Part shown: positions 54,801 through 63,292 of the stretch, one piece after another
Position numbering within the stretch: the first letter of the stretch is position 1
Layout: every line of letters begins with the position of its first letter
Assembly: GCA_905178155.1 (NCBI GenBank)
Contig: CAJINV010000017.1
Coordinates: forward strand, 1,356,722-1,420,721
Length of the DNA stretch: 64,000 nt
Reading direction: 5' to 3'
From: Amoebophrya sp. A120
Lineage: Eukaryota > Sar > Dinophyceae > Syndiniales > Amoebophryaceae
Made by a program: the position numbers and the translations under genes
The notes under the pieces: model-generated
The model's database searches: none
What the model saw: the letters and a program-made list of their open reading frames with translations, nothing else
Told to the model about the DNA's origin: nothing

Positions 54801-57800
54801 CGGTCCAAGAATCGCACGAGCAAGACAAAAAGCCAACCGGTGCCTCGTCAAAACGCCTACAGATGCGGGCAAGAAGTGGTAGCAGCATTCTAGATGAACC
54901 GTTCGATCAGGAGATCGGAGCGGGTGGCCCGGTTGAGCTGCAGCAGGAGCAAAGCAAAAAGCCAACCGGTGCAGCTTCGAAGCGTCTGCAGATGCGGGCG
55001 AGGAGTGGTAGTAGTATACTCGACGACCCGTTCGACCAAGAGATTGGTGCACAACAGGACCACCAGGACATTGCAACTGCTGAGCCTAGTGCTCCTTCTG
55101 GCAATAAGACATTAAAACCCGCTCTTTCGGGTCAATCAAAACGATTGCAGATGCGTGCGCGGTCGGGGAGCAGTATTCTTGACGAGCCTTTCGACCAGGA
55201 AGTCGGAGCTGCGAAAGGGGACCAAGAAGAGCAGCTTTTCCCCGCGCGGCCAAGGATCTTCAAATCGATCGAAGAAGCCTCCGACGAGGCGGACCAGGAC
55301 TCGCGGTCCGCCGTGGATTCCGGGTCCGCAGCGCGGAGCGGCAAGCTGAAGCAGATCGAGTGGGCCAGTGACGTGCGCTTCGGCTCGGACGATGAGGACG
55401 CAAGAATGCAGCAGAAAGCTGGAACCGCAATTATCGGTACTAGTGCTGCTTCGAGGGGGCAGGGAAACAAGCGGAAAATCTTCACGGCCGCGCGGTCCGG
55501 AAGCAGTTTGCTCGACGTACCATACGACTTAGAGATCGGCGTGGCGCCGGAGTTTATTCTGATGCAACAGCAAGACACGGGTGCTGCTGGTTCAGGTTCT
55601 GCCACTGTTCCCTCTACACAGCAAAACGCGAAGCGGAGAATGTTTGGCACGGGGGCGACGCGGAGTGGCAGCAGTCTCGCGCTAGACGAACCCTACGACG
55701 TAGAGATCGGTGGTCCGGTACTGGGACCGCCAAATCAACCGCAGCAAGCCGCCGCTAAGCGCCGAGCGATGATGCGGGCGCGCAGTGGCAGCAGTGTCTT
55801 GGACGAGCCGTATGATGTTGAAATAGGTGCGGCTGGTGTCGGTGCTGCAGCAGCTTTAACCAAGGCTGCTCTGGCCAAGAAGGCCACTTTCGACAGCATC
55901 CAAGAAGAGGACCAGGAGGACCGTCCGGGGAGCGCCCCCGGCGCAGCAGGAGGAGGAATGGTCTCATCTGGCCAACAGGCTACAACAGGAGCAGGAGCTC
56001 CTGGTGGAACGAAAAGCCGGCGCAGCGCATTTTTGACGAACAAGGCAACGCGGTCGGGGAGCAGTTTGCAGCTCGACGAACCATTCGACGTGGAAATCGA
56101 CGAGGGACAGCCTGCTCTTGACAAAGACGCCGACGCCGGTGAACAGCCGACCCTTGGCGGAGGTGCAAGAAGGCGCGCGCTGTTCGACAAGCGCCGGTCC
56201 GGCTCCAGTGTGCTCGACGAACCCTATGACGAGGAGGTCGCGGCAGAACTACAAACGGGAGCAGACCAGCAAAAACCCTCCTCCTTTGCGAAGCGCGGGC
56301 GGATGTTGTCGGGTGGGCGCAGTGGGACTTTGTCGAATCTAGCAGAGATCGATGAGGGGGACGAGGAGCAGAGATCCACGGAAAGCAGTGGCCAGCAATC
56401 CGGGAAAAAACGGTTCGGACCCTCCAGGAGCATCGAGTGGGCCCCGGACGTGGTGTTTGATAAAGATAACGCCGATGAACAAAACGGCGACAATACAGAA
56501 CCAGGAGAACAGCAGCAGCTCTCTGGCCCGCCGGGAGGGAAGCGAAGGTCCTTCGCGGGCGCCACGAGAAGTAGCAGCAGTTTGATGTTGGACGACCCGT
56601 ACGACGTTGAGATAGACCAAGGACAACTAGATGCAGCTGATGAGCTCACAACAACTACCGCGCCAAGGCAAGCCAGACCGAAGCAGGGGATGAAGTCCTT
56701 GCGCACGAGATCCGGCAGCAGTTTGATGCTCGATGAGCCGTATGATATCGAGGTTCTGGGCGGCGATCAGCCGCACAGCACCTCCAAACCATCCGTTGGC
56801 GAGACGAAGCGCTCGTCCTTTGGTCGACGCGCACAAACCGGTTCTTCCACCGCTTTGCAAAAAATCGAGGAGGGCAAAGACGAGGACCAAGAGTTCCTAG
56901 ACGCTTTCGCCGACGAAACGGAAGAAGTTATCGGAGCTGCTGGCGTGTCGGGAACAAAACGAGGTGCGTTTCGTGTTTCCAAATCGATCGAATGGGCCGC
57001 AGATGTGCAGTTCGGGCAGCAGGAGGAGGACCGCGCTGGACAAGAAGAACTAGATGGCACGACAGTATTAAACCCCGCTGCCGCCCGTAAACGGCGGTTC
57101 ATGGCCGCGCGGTCTGGTAGCAGTCTTCTGGATGAGCCGTTCGATGTGGAAGTTCTGGAACATCAAGGGCCTTTGTCTGCTGCAGCGGCGGGGGGAATGA
57201 AGCAAGAGCAGCAAATGAAGCGAAAGAAGTTCATGTCAGCCAGGTCGGGCTCCTCTTTACTCGACCCGGCGTTCGATGAGGAGGTCCCTCTCGAGATCGG
57301 GGAGCTAGACACGCTTGCACCAGTCATGGATCCGAAAAAAGCTTCTGGTACTCAACAGCAGCAAATGCGCTCCAAAGCCTTCCGACAGGGAAGGTCCGGG
57401 AGCAGCTTGGCACTCGACGAGCCGTTCGAAGTCCTCGACGAGACGAAGGAGTTACAGGGTGTGGATTTCTTCCCGCTGTACCCAGTGAGAGAGGATACAG
57501 CGGAACAACAAACCACTCCCGGTCAACATCAGGATCGCAGACTCGCACCTATTCTGAAGAAAAAGCAGTCTGGGTCGACGCAGGACCAAGAATCCGCGAG
57601 TGACAGCATGTCGCAATCCAGTAAAATCCAGGGTGGTACGACCTCCGCCGAACAACAGAGCAAGTTGTTTGGTGCGCAGAACAACAAATCCTCTTCCTCC
57701 ACCACCGGGGGCGGTCCACACGCGAAGATCTCCGCGGACCAGATTGGAACTGCCGATGATCAGGACCAGCCCTTGCTGGAATTCCAGGAAACCCGTTGCG

Positions 57801-60800
57801 CGGCCAATGAAGTCGTCGGGCAGGCGCTGAAACGGACCTCCGCCGTTGATGCGGTTATCGCGTTGACACACCAGTCTACCGCGGAAGATAAGGAATTGAT
57901 GCGGACGGAGCCCGACATCGACATCCTGCTGGGCGGGTTCGAAAGAGAACCACTCGAATGGTACGTGGATGAAAACGGAAAATCCCTGGGGCAGGAGTGG
58001 GACCCGGTGATTCAGAAGTTCATCGCGATTCAGGGCCCGGACCGACTGGCGGTGAAGCCCGGACCGGACGCGGTTTCCGTGTTGGATCTGTGGCTGGTCC
58101 CGGATAATGATGAGGTACTGCAGCAAGACGCACCGAGACCGCCGATTGGGGACACCGAAGAGGACGAGATCACGGAGTTCGACGACGAGCAGCTCACAGA
58201 AGTCATGACGCCGGACCAGAAGTTGCTGCAAAAGATGAACCGGTTTCCGACCGTCGAGCAAAGATCTCCAAGATGGAACCAGCAGCGGACCATGCCGTCG
58301 CGGACCGGTCGCCGGCTGGTGATCGGCCGGCATAGGCACGTGAAATTGGTCCCGACTCGGGCGCACATGAAAGACTACGACGAGAAGGGCTTTGAGCCCG
58401 ATGAGGAGTTTTCGACGATGCTGCACAAGTACCAAAAATTCTTGAATTTGGAAAACATGAACTTACTCCAGTGGACGGATTACGACGATCGGCTGGCGAA
58501 GGTCGCGAGTTGCGAGGAAGATTCCTTCGACCGCATGCGGGAAATGGCACTGGCGGAATACATTTCGCTCGTCCAGAGGATGGACCGCGGGCGCAAGCTG
58601 GGTCGGAACACGACCGAGGACGAGATCAAAGCACTCCGTGCCGTGGAAAACGTCATCGCCGCCGGGCGGCCGACGGTGCACGAGGAATCGGTTTGCTCCG
58701 GGACGGACAACAGCCGAAGGCCAAACTGGACTACCAAGGACGCGGAATGGCGGCAATGCACGTTTCACAGCCTGGTCGCGGACTTGGTTTTACCCGAGTT
58801 GGTCGGTGCGGACGCGAGGGATAGGACTTTACTTTTACTACCTGCGACCCACTACCTCTCCTTCGTTTCCGGTGGGAAGGATTACGGGTTAGACGACCCC
58901 CGGTTCACGCGGTACGAACTGCTAAAAGAGTTCATCCCGCCAATCATCGACGATTTTCCGGAGGGTACCCCCGCGAGTGAGAGGAATAGGCCGAAGGATT
59001 TGAGCAATCAAAAGCGAGCGGAGTTGAGATTGGTGAGGTTGAAAATCTCCGGTTTGGATTTGCTGAAGTTACTGTATGAGTCCGAGGCGTTCCTCCGCGG
59101 GACGAACAGCTACCTCCAGTACGACCACAGCGCAATTTGCATCAACGATTTCACGGACCTGAACTTACCGAAAATTTCCGACAAGGACATGAAGCGCAAC
59201 AAGTTCCCGGGGTTTCCCGGGAAGAAGAAGAAGATGAAATCAGCTGGTGGCAACGCGAGTTCCTACGCACCCTCCACCGCGGGGGATGTGGAGACGCACA
59301 CCGGGGAATCGACGCTAGCGTGGCGCGAGGAGCAGGATAGGATCGAGGAGGAGGCGAGATTGGCGGCGTTGGAGAAGGTGGAAGAGGAGCAGATTGAGGA
59401 AGCATTCTTATCCGTGATGGAGAACGCACGGGCGGATAGGATGGAGGCATGCGGGGGCGTCCTTGGATTCCCGGTGTCTGGTGACAGTTCCGAAATCTCC
59501 GGCTACGATCCGGACGAGAGGCTGGAGGGGTGGGCGTCGAGCAGTGAAAAAGCGGCAGCGGAAAATAAGAAAGACGACGATGACAATTCCGAAAACGGTG
59601 ATAAATCACCTGGCGGTTCCGACTCCGGCGGAGACATGTCCGGGCTAGACCCGGACGACGACGAGAACAAATTGTCGAAGTCCAAGGAGAAGGACAAAAT
59701 CGATTTGTTGGACGCTGAGTCTTTACTTCCCTCCACCGAATCCGACCACTACGACCCGAATGAGATGATCAAAACGAAGGTTCCGGCGGATTTCCAGATC
59801 CTCTCCGTCTTCGGGGAGCAGTTTGATCGCTCGCAGTTTTACCAAATCGTCGTGCCGGGGACTTTATTGCTCCACGAAACGGCGAAGCCGGGGGACCACA
59901 GACTGGTCCAGCCATTGATCGTTGGCGGACAGAGGAAGGTCAGGCCGCGGAAGCGGCAGAAAGCGCAGTTAGAAGAGGAGGAGTCGAGTGAGGATGAGGA
60001 CGAGAAGCGTCGCCGGTACAATGCCGCGCCGCCGGTTCGCGACCAGGTTTACAATTTGTTGAAGGACCAAGTTGCGCCGAGACAGCTCGGGAAGGAGAGT
60101 GTGAAGCCGATCGTGGAAAATTCCCCGTTGCTGGTCGAGTTGGTTCTGAAGCATTTGCTGCAGGATTTGTGGGAAGACTTGTCGCCCTTCTGGTCCAAGT
60201 CGAAGAAGTTCACTTTGGGCGGTTTGAAGCCGCTACCGAAGGATGGCGATATCGATGAGTCGAAACTCCCACCGATCGTCCGGGTCCGAAGACGGCTGCA
60301 CTTGATCCAGCAGATGCAGAGAGGGGAGAAGTTGTACGACATGGAGGACCCGATTGAGGTCCGGAAGGATAAGCAGATGTTGGAGAAGCTCGTCAACCTG
60401 CTCGACAGCGAGCGAGATGTCGCGCCGGAAGAGCTGGTGGAAATTTTGGAAAAGTACCAAAAAGACAACGTGTTGGCGAATTTAGACCCGCGTTTGTTGA
60501 AGCGCGCTCTGAACGAGCGGCTGCCCGCGCCCATGTCGAAGTGGGCGACTTTGCGGTTGCAGGACGAGCCGAGTGGCACGGAGGAATCGTCGTCCGCGAC
60601 TGGCGGTGAGCGGTCGGGCTCAGGACAGGAAGATGGAGAGAAGGAAAAGAGACCTGCAAGTGGTGATCAGGGTTCCGTCGCGAAGTCGGTGGGGACGGGA
60701 GAAAAAGAAAGTTCCGCCGGCGGGGATAAAGATCAGAAATCAGAATCCAAATCCGACAGTCAGAGTTTGAAGGACAGCCACTCACAGAAGGATTCGGACA

Positions 60801-61564
60801 GTAGAAGTTTATCGCAGTCGCAGAGCCAGCGGGGATCGCAGAGCTCCAAGCAGGTCAGCAGCAGCGCCACGCCGGGTGGCACGAAAGGAGACACGACTAC
60901 TTCGGCCGCGAGACAGGTCGAGGCCAGTGCCGGCCGGAGCAGGCGGTCTGGCGCTAGCAGTAAGTTCAGCAGAGACGATGAATTGGAGAGGATTGAGGAG
61001 GAGAATGTGCTCGCTCGGTCGAGACAAAGCTCAAAAGACGCGGCGGAAACCGTTGTCAGTTCCGCGACCGGCACCACCGGAGCTGCTGGTGCAATGAAGG
61101 AAGGAACAAAACCTGCGAAAGAGTCCACGACCCCGAAAGACTCCCACTCCGCTTCCGGAAGATCCACAGGGACTAGTCGAAAAACTGGTCGCACCCGGGG
61201 ATCCCATAAGTCAGGGAAGGAAATCGACCCGAATGCGTACCGTGGCATCGAGTGGAACGGGGTGCGGATCGCAAAGTCTCTTTCGCCGGAAAGGGAACAG
61301 AAGAGACGGGATTTGTTCTTTTCTGATGACACTCTGGTGAGTGAACTAGAAAAGGGCATGGAGCAGATGGCTAGAAGGATGAAATTCTACAAGAAACAAA
61401 CGCCGAAGGAATTGCTCTACGAGATGCAAAAGCGAGCGGACACGGGGAAGCTGGGGAGGCATTTGGTCTTCAACATGCCGTTGCTGTCTGGGTCAGAAAC
61501 GGAGCTGGAGAAAGCCCGAGAAAAAATCGACCCGGTCATGAGCACCAGCGAATTAGAAATGTAA
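51884..61564 (+). CDS. Giant 5'-nucleotidase-like protein, predicted inactive, with RSGSS repeats (3226 residues)
   Basis: Single open frame from ATG in agccATGgcg. The N-terminus (FCLRIYALSEL, LARLRTCVKTLDEKDMPD, VTLSGVSGGALQFLLDKG) and a later block (MGVHEFHHGLRNLETC at about 498, NAVMLNSNLRC, GPAGFRIGFLGLVTPDTRF) follow the order of a 5'-nucleotidase metallophosphatase domain, split by about 390 residues. The expected DxH, GD and GNHE ligands read RIY, GV and GVHE, so metal binding is probably lost. Residues about 2285-2500 (DAEWRQCTFHSLVADLVLPE, TLLLLPATHYLSFVSGGKDY, LKISGLDLLKLLYES) resemble the 5'-nucleotidase C-terminal domain. Between lie 15 or more RSGSS...LDEPxD...E repeats. The tail is Ser/Lys/Asp-rich. 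No signal peptide. Domain assignment is by eye and moderate. Confidence 0.6.
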   Translation: MASDLLNFDVEMDALFEEEQFERKGDFCLRIYALSELTSLDTLARLRTCVKTLDEKDMPDKTMVTLSGVSGGALQFLLDKGTSWVDIVSREVKDKGNKKKDQAAVEDDKDTKAGSSTSLVPGGDESENKDKPPKTIREEYDPTEGEAGLLNDTTRGLLRSKKPRKSKSASPDIGDKHNREKRKKDKKEKQIKPEYSENLFINESLSPRARKRDKILYGKDELDYVKPGVCFGIVKKEKKSILKQPLSTTSTREDASGQGGGLEGLKEGFVEGQEQQDDITQTGTTTSTTGDQHQQGNQPRTPPPQVRQLPLSPTGATSATATSAPQQPGQHLQEQQSAEGVTLPPIKQEKPQTQEQIEKTMQKELAKEMAKKQLLSSKSIVVKDTSEKAMPKAPTFGARDKAAAMGRPITPIGGNSTKDQKSVEFKDLDEEGRPISAGNFTGQEQADSKPKYDTETLTDVDTSYLHKDWNMQEAEKETKKLDKLKPQPKFGYTHLMCMGVHEFHHGLRNLETCIESYLRNTTHNANAVMLNSNLRCREGGVFDSPVNILPKYHVETVGPAGFRIGFLGLVTPDTRFCALSTEVSKRSAVTMTATSTSPAVRLLTSGRGSFLNSRGADGDQTEDESKATNELLSSTVLDQSPEEVTTSHGGSLYQKRRGGMMLQRSSSTLLQDIGEVGSVENNPNLRLQQPETGDLADIGRGPPSTSGKQITFSPNSPKSRRMMSQDQRQGSLGLEEEDGVFWLPNDKNRGRGQAPPASMSASPGAQQETTYSTTQSRPSADVDKAVDHGGSSADSYVNPQEAPTGGNRPMTPDDNASSSSRGRDIAVRRGAAGLAPSVSSDHNSAEGSQELQLSGSGQQQLNSGHQGAPARATEGQHQPSAAAAKTSKRGAFMSSMRSGSSLSLDEPLDLPVDAGSADGADRISQDIDDGGLVEKPADVVPAQVGAKQKRLQMRARSGSSILDEPFDQEIGGAVQESHEQDKKPTGASSKRLQMRARSGSSILDEPFDQEIGAGGPVELQQEQSKKPTGAASKRLQMRARSGSSILDDPFDQEIGAQQDHQDIATAEPSAPSGNKTLKPALSGQSKRLQMRARSGSSILDEPFDQEVGAAKGDQEEQLFPARPRIFKSIEEASDEADQDSRSAVDSGSAARSGKLKQIEWASDVRFGSDDEDARMQQKAGTAIIGTSAASRGQGNKRKIFTAARSGSSLLDVPYDLEIGVAPEFILMQQQDTGAAGSGSATVPSTQQNAKRRMFGTGATRSGSSLALDEPYDVEIGGPVLGPPNQPQQAAAKRRAMMRARSGSSVLDEPYDVEIGAAGVGAAAALTKAALAKKATFDSIQEEDQEDRPGSAPGAAGGGMVSSGQQATTGAGAPGGTKSRRSAFLTNKATRSGSSLQLDEPFDVEIDEGQPALDKDADAGEQPTLGGGARRRALFDKRRSGSSVLDEPYDEEVAAELQTGADQQKPSSFAKRGRMLSGGRSGTLSNLAEIDEGDEEQRSTESSGQQSGKKRFGPSRSIEWAPDVVFDKDNADEQNGDNTEPGEQQQLSGPPGGKRRSFAGATRSSSSLMLDDPYDVEIDQGQLDAADELTTTTAPRQARPKQGMKSLRTRSGSSLMLDEPYDIEVLGGDQPHSTSKPSVGETKRSSFGRRAQTGSSTALQKIEEGKDEDQEFLDAFADETEEVIGAAGVSGTKRGAFRVSKSIEWAADVQFGQQEEDRAGQEELDGTTVLNPAAARKRRFMAARSGSSLLDEPFDVEVLEHQGPLSAAAAGGMKQEQQMKRKKFMSARSGSSLLDPAFDEEVPLEIGELDTLAPVMDPKKASGTQQQQMRSKAFRQGRSGSSLALDEPFEVLDETKELQGVDFFPLYPVREDTAEQQTTPGQHQDRRLAPILKKKQSGSTQDQESASDSMSQSSKIQGGTTSAEQQSKLFGAQNNKSSSSTTGGGPHAKISADQIGTADDQDQPLLEFQETRCAANEVVGQALKRTSAVDAVIALTHQSTAEDKELMRTEPDIDILLGGFEREPLEWYVDENGKSLGQEWDPVIQKFIAIQGPDRLAVKPGPDAVSVLDLWLVPDNDEVLQQDAPRPPIGDTEEDEITEFDDEQLTEVMTPDQKLLQKMNRFPTVEQRSPRWNQQRTMPSRTGRRLVIGRHRHVKLVPTRAHMKDYDEKGFEPDEEFSTMLHKYQKFLNLENMNLLQWTDYDDRLAKVASCEEDSFDRMREMALAEYISLVQRMDRGRKLGRNTTEDEIKALRAVENVIAAGRPTVHEESVCSGTDNSRRPNWTTKDAEWRQCTFHSLVADLVLPELVGADARDRTLLLLPATHYLSFVSGGKDYGLDDPRFTRYELLKEFIPPIIDDFPEGTPASERNRPKDLSNQKRAELRLVRLKISGLDLLKLLYESEAFLRGTNSYLQYDHSAICINDFTDLNLPKISDKDMKRNKFPGFPGKKKKMKSAGGNASSYAPSTAGDVETHTGESTLAWREEQDRIEEEARLAALEKVEEEQIEEAFLSVMENARADRMEACGGVLGFPVSGDSSEISGYDPDERLEGWASSSEKAAAENKKDDDDNSENGDKSPGGSDSGGDMSGLDPDDDENKLSKSKEKDKIDLLDAESLLPSTESDHYDPNEMIKTKVPADFQILSVFGEQFDRSQFYQIVVPGTLLLHETAKPGDHRLVQPLIVGGQRKVRPRKRQKAQLEEEESSEDEDEKRRRYNAAPPVRDQVYNLLKDQVAPRQLGKESVKPIVENSPLLVELVLKHLLQDLWEDLSPFWSKSKKFTLGGLKPLPKDGDIDESKLPPIVRVRRRLHLIQQMQRGEKLYDMEDPIEVRKDKQMLEKLVNLLDSERDVAPEELVEILEKYQKDNVLANLDPRLLKRALNERLPAPMSKWATLRLQDEPSGTEESSSATGGERSGSGQEDGEKEKRPASGDQGSVAKSVGTGEKESSAGGDKDQKSESKSDSQSLKDSHSQKDSDSRSLSQSQSQRGSQSSKQVSSSATPGGTKGDTTTSAARQVEASAGRSRRSGASSKFSRDDELERIEEENVLARSRQSSKDAAETVVSSATGTTGAAGAMKEGTKPAKESTTPKDSHSASGRSTGTSRKTGRTRGSHKSGKEIDPNAYRGIEWNGVRIAKSLSPEREQKRRDLFFSDDTLVSELEKGMEQMARRMKFYKKQTPKELLYEMQKRADTGKLGRHLVFNMPLLSGSETELEKAREKIDPVMSTSELEM
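54565..57440 (+). repeat. Coding repeats: RxRSGSSxLDEPxDxEI motif
   Basis: Within the giant gene, the peptide ARSGSSILDEPFDQEIG and variants recur at least 15 times at irregular spacing of about 35-110 residues, with two further degenerate copies. A second motif, SIEWAxDVxFxxxxxD, is interspersed (KQIEWASDVRFGSDDED, SRSIEWAPDVVFDKDN, SKSIEWAADVQFGQQEED, and a diverged FKSIEEASDEAD). The first four copies are also very alike at DNA level; later copies share the peptide but not the codons, so the peptide appears to be under selection. Confidence 0.85.
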
Positions 61565-62486
61565 ACATAGACATACGTTAGTACGAGTTTTGGTTTCAAA
61601 CCTATTTTTCTCGGTGAGATCATTTCTCAGCTCACAGTGGGCTTAGCCTCGTGAGCGAAAGCTTTGCAGTACCTAAATTTTTGCACGCTTATTCCACGTG
61701 AACATTCATATTCTTATTCATGCATACCTTGACATTAATGCAAACATACCTTTACCATACCAGTCATGGAAAAAACCATTTACCATCACCACGCATATCA
61801 TTAAAACAAATCGATATCGATCATCTACCCCTTAACGGTACTCCATTCCGCGCATGACTGCTTTTATTCCAAAGAAAGGTTATACCCAAGGAGCTTGTTT
61901 AATATCATCGGCGCGTCCAAGTCCAACTCCGACTCCCAGCGCGGAAGACGGAGCGTTCTCATGTCTTGTGGCGCCGGGGCCGGGTGTTTGCTCTACCTTC
62001 GTTTGAGTTCATTCTGTCCATCACCATCTGCTGCGTCAATCTTTAATTGCTACCATCGGTGACGTTCTCGAATGCAATGCGGCTTGATTGTTTCCCTCTA
62101 TGACAATGCTCGTGGTCTTTGTTTGTCCGTCATTCTCAATAATTTCTTGGAAGTGTCTGTACTTACCTAAACTGGTTTTCGTCTACTTTTGCTTCGGTGC
62201 TGTTTGTCGGTTCCGCGAGCATTCCTCTCGAAATTATTCATTGCTGGCGATTGTTTTTTTTTCCCATGTATCACTGCACAGTTAAAGAGGGTCGGTGTAG
62301 TCGTTGTCTCGGTTCTGATTTTTTTCCTACATTTCGTATTTGCCCAGTTCGGTTTTCAATTGTGTGTATATGTCGCCTGCAACGTAGACGGAGTTGTGGT
62401 TCTGGTTGTTCAACAACACTTTTAAATTTGATTTCGAGTGTCTGGTCTCTCTGTTGGCGTCGCCCAGTGACAGTGTCGTAAGCACT
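61565..62486. other. Intergenic stretch, nothing recognised
   Basis: About 0.92 kb, AT-rich 3' flank of the giant gene, ending at the second hairpin element. No gene recognised. Confidence 0.5.
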
Positions 62487-63220
62487 CATATGTAGTGAGG
62501 TCACCGAACGGTTCTAACCAGGGAGTTTTTTTGCCATCTACCCTCAAAAACGGCCGGCAGTTTTCAAGCGGTCGGAAGTGTTTTTGAGCATAAAAGGTTT
62601 TCACTTATCAAGCGGCCGGGGCGTTTGCGGCAAAATAGCCCGGGCGGATTCTATCGATTCGCACTGGATAAAACGACGCAGGGGAGCCGGCAAAAGGGGC
62701 GCCCTTCTGAGGCGCCCGCCGCCTTGGTTTCTGGCGATTTGGGGCGCCCAAAAAGGGGCGCGCAAAAAACGCGCCCAAAATCAGAACAGCGAAACAGCAT
62801 GGCACGGCCGCGATTTCGGAGCATTTTGGGCGGCCGCGAAAGCGGCCGCCTTTTCGCCGGTTTCAGAGCCTGGGAAGCTTTGCAAAAAGCGCCGGCGTGA
62901 AAAATAAAAACGCGAAAAAGAAAAAGCGCCCCAGACGCGCAAAGCCAATCCGCATGCTATGGGCCCGATTTTTCTTCGCTTTTTGGGCGCCCCCCGTGGC
63001 ACCCGGATCGGCCCCATAGCATGGGGGCTGGCTTTCGGGAAGGAATTTCGGGAATTTGCCAAAATTTGCGATGTTTCCCAAGTGGCCGCCATACCGTGCG
63101 GCATAACGTTACTCGCGGTGGTATGGTGAGCCCATAAAAAGCAAAGCCGCGGCCAAGGCTGCGGTCGGCAAAAAAACGCCCACGACCTCACTACCCCCGC
63201 CCCGGCGGCTATATTTGGTA
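62487..63220 (+). mobile_element. Hairpin-rich repeat element, copy 2
   Basis: Same orientation and nearly the same sequence as 23471-24200. It has left block gtagtgaggtc, right block gacctcactac, the paired gtttttttgcc/ggcaaaaaaac sub-ends, and the same internal hairpins including ggcggccgc-gaaa-gcggccgcc. Differences are mostly single substitutions; in one stem the copy-1 arm ggtatggcg is ggtatggtg here, which keeps pairing as G-U. It ends about 72 bp before the ATG at 63293, so it probably supplies the promoter or leader region of that gene. Confidence 0.8.
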
Positions 63221-63292
63221 ATTTCCTGGTTGTGCAGCTATCGAAACTCGAAAGCGTACAAGGACGATCTCCATAGAAATTACACAGTAAAA

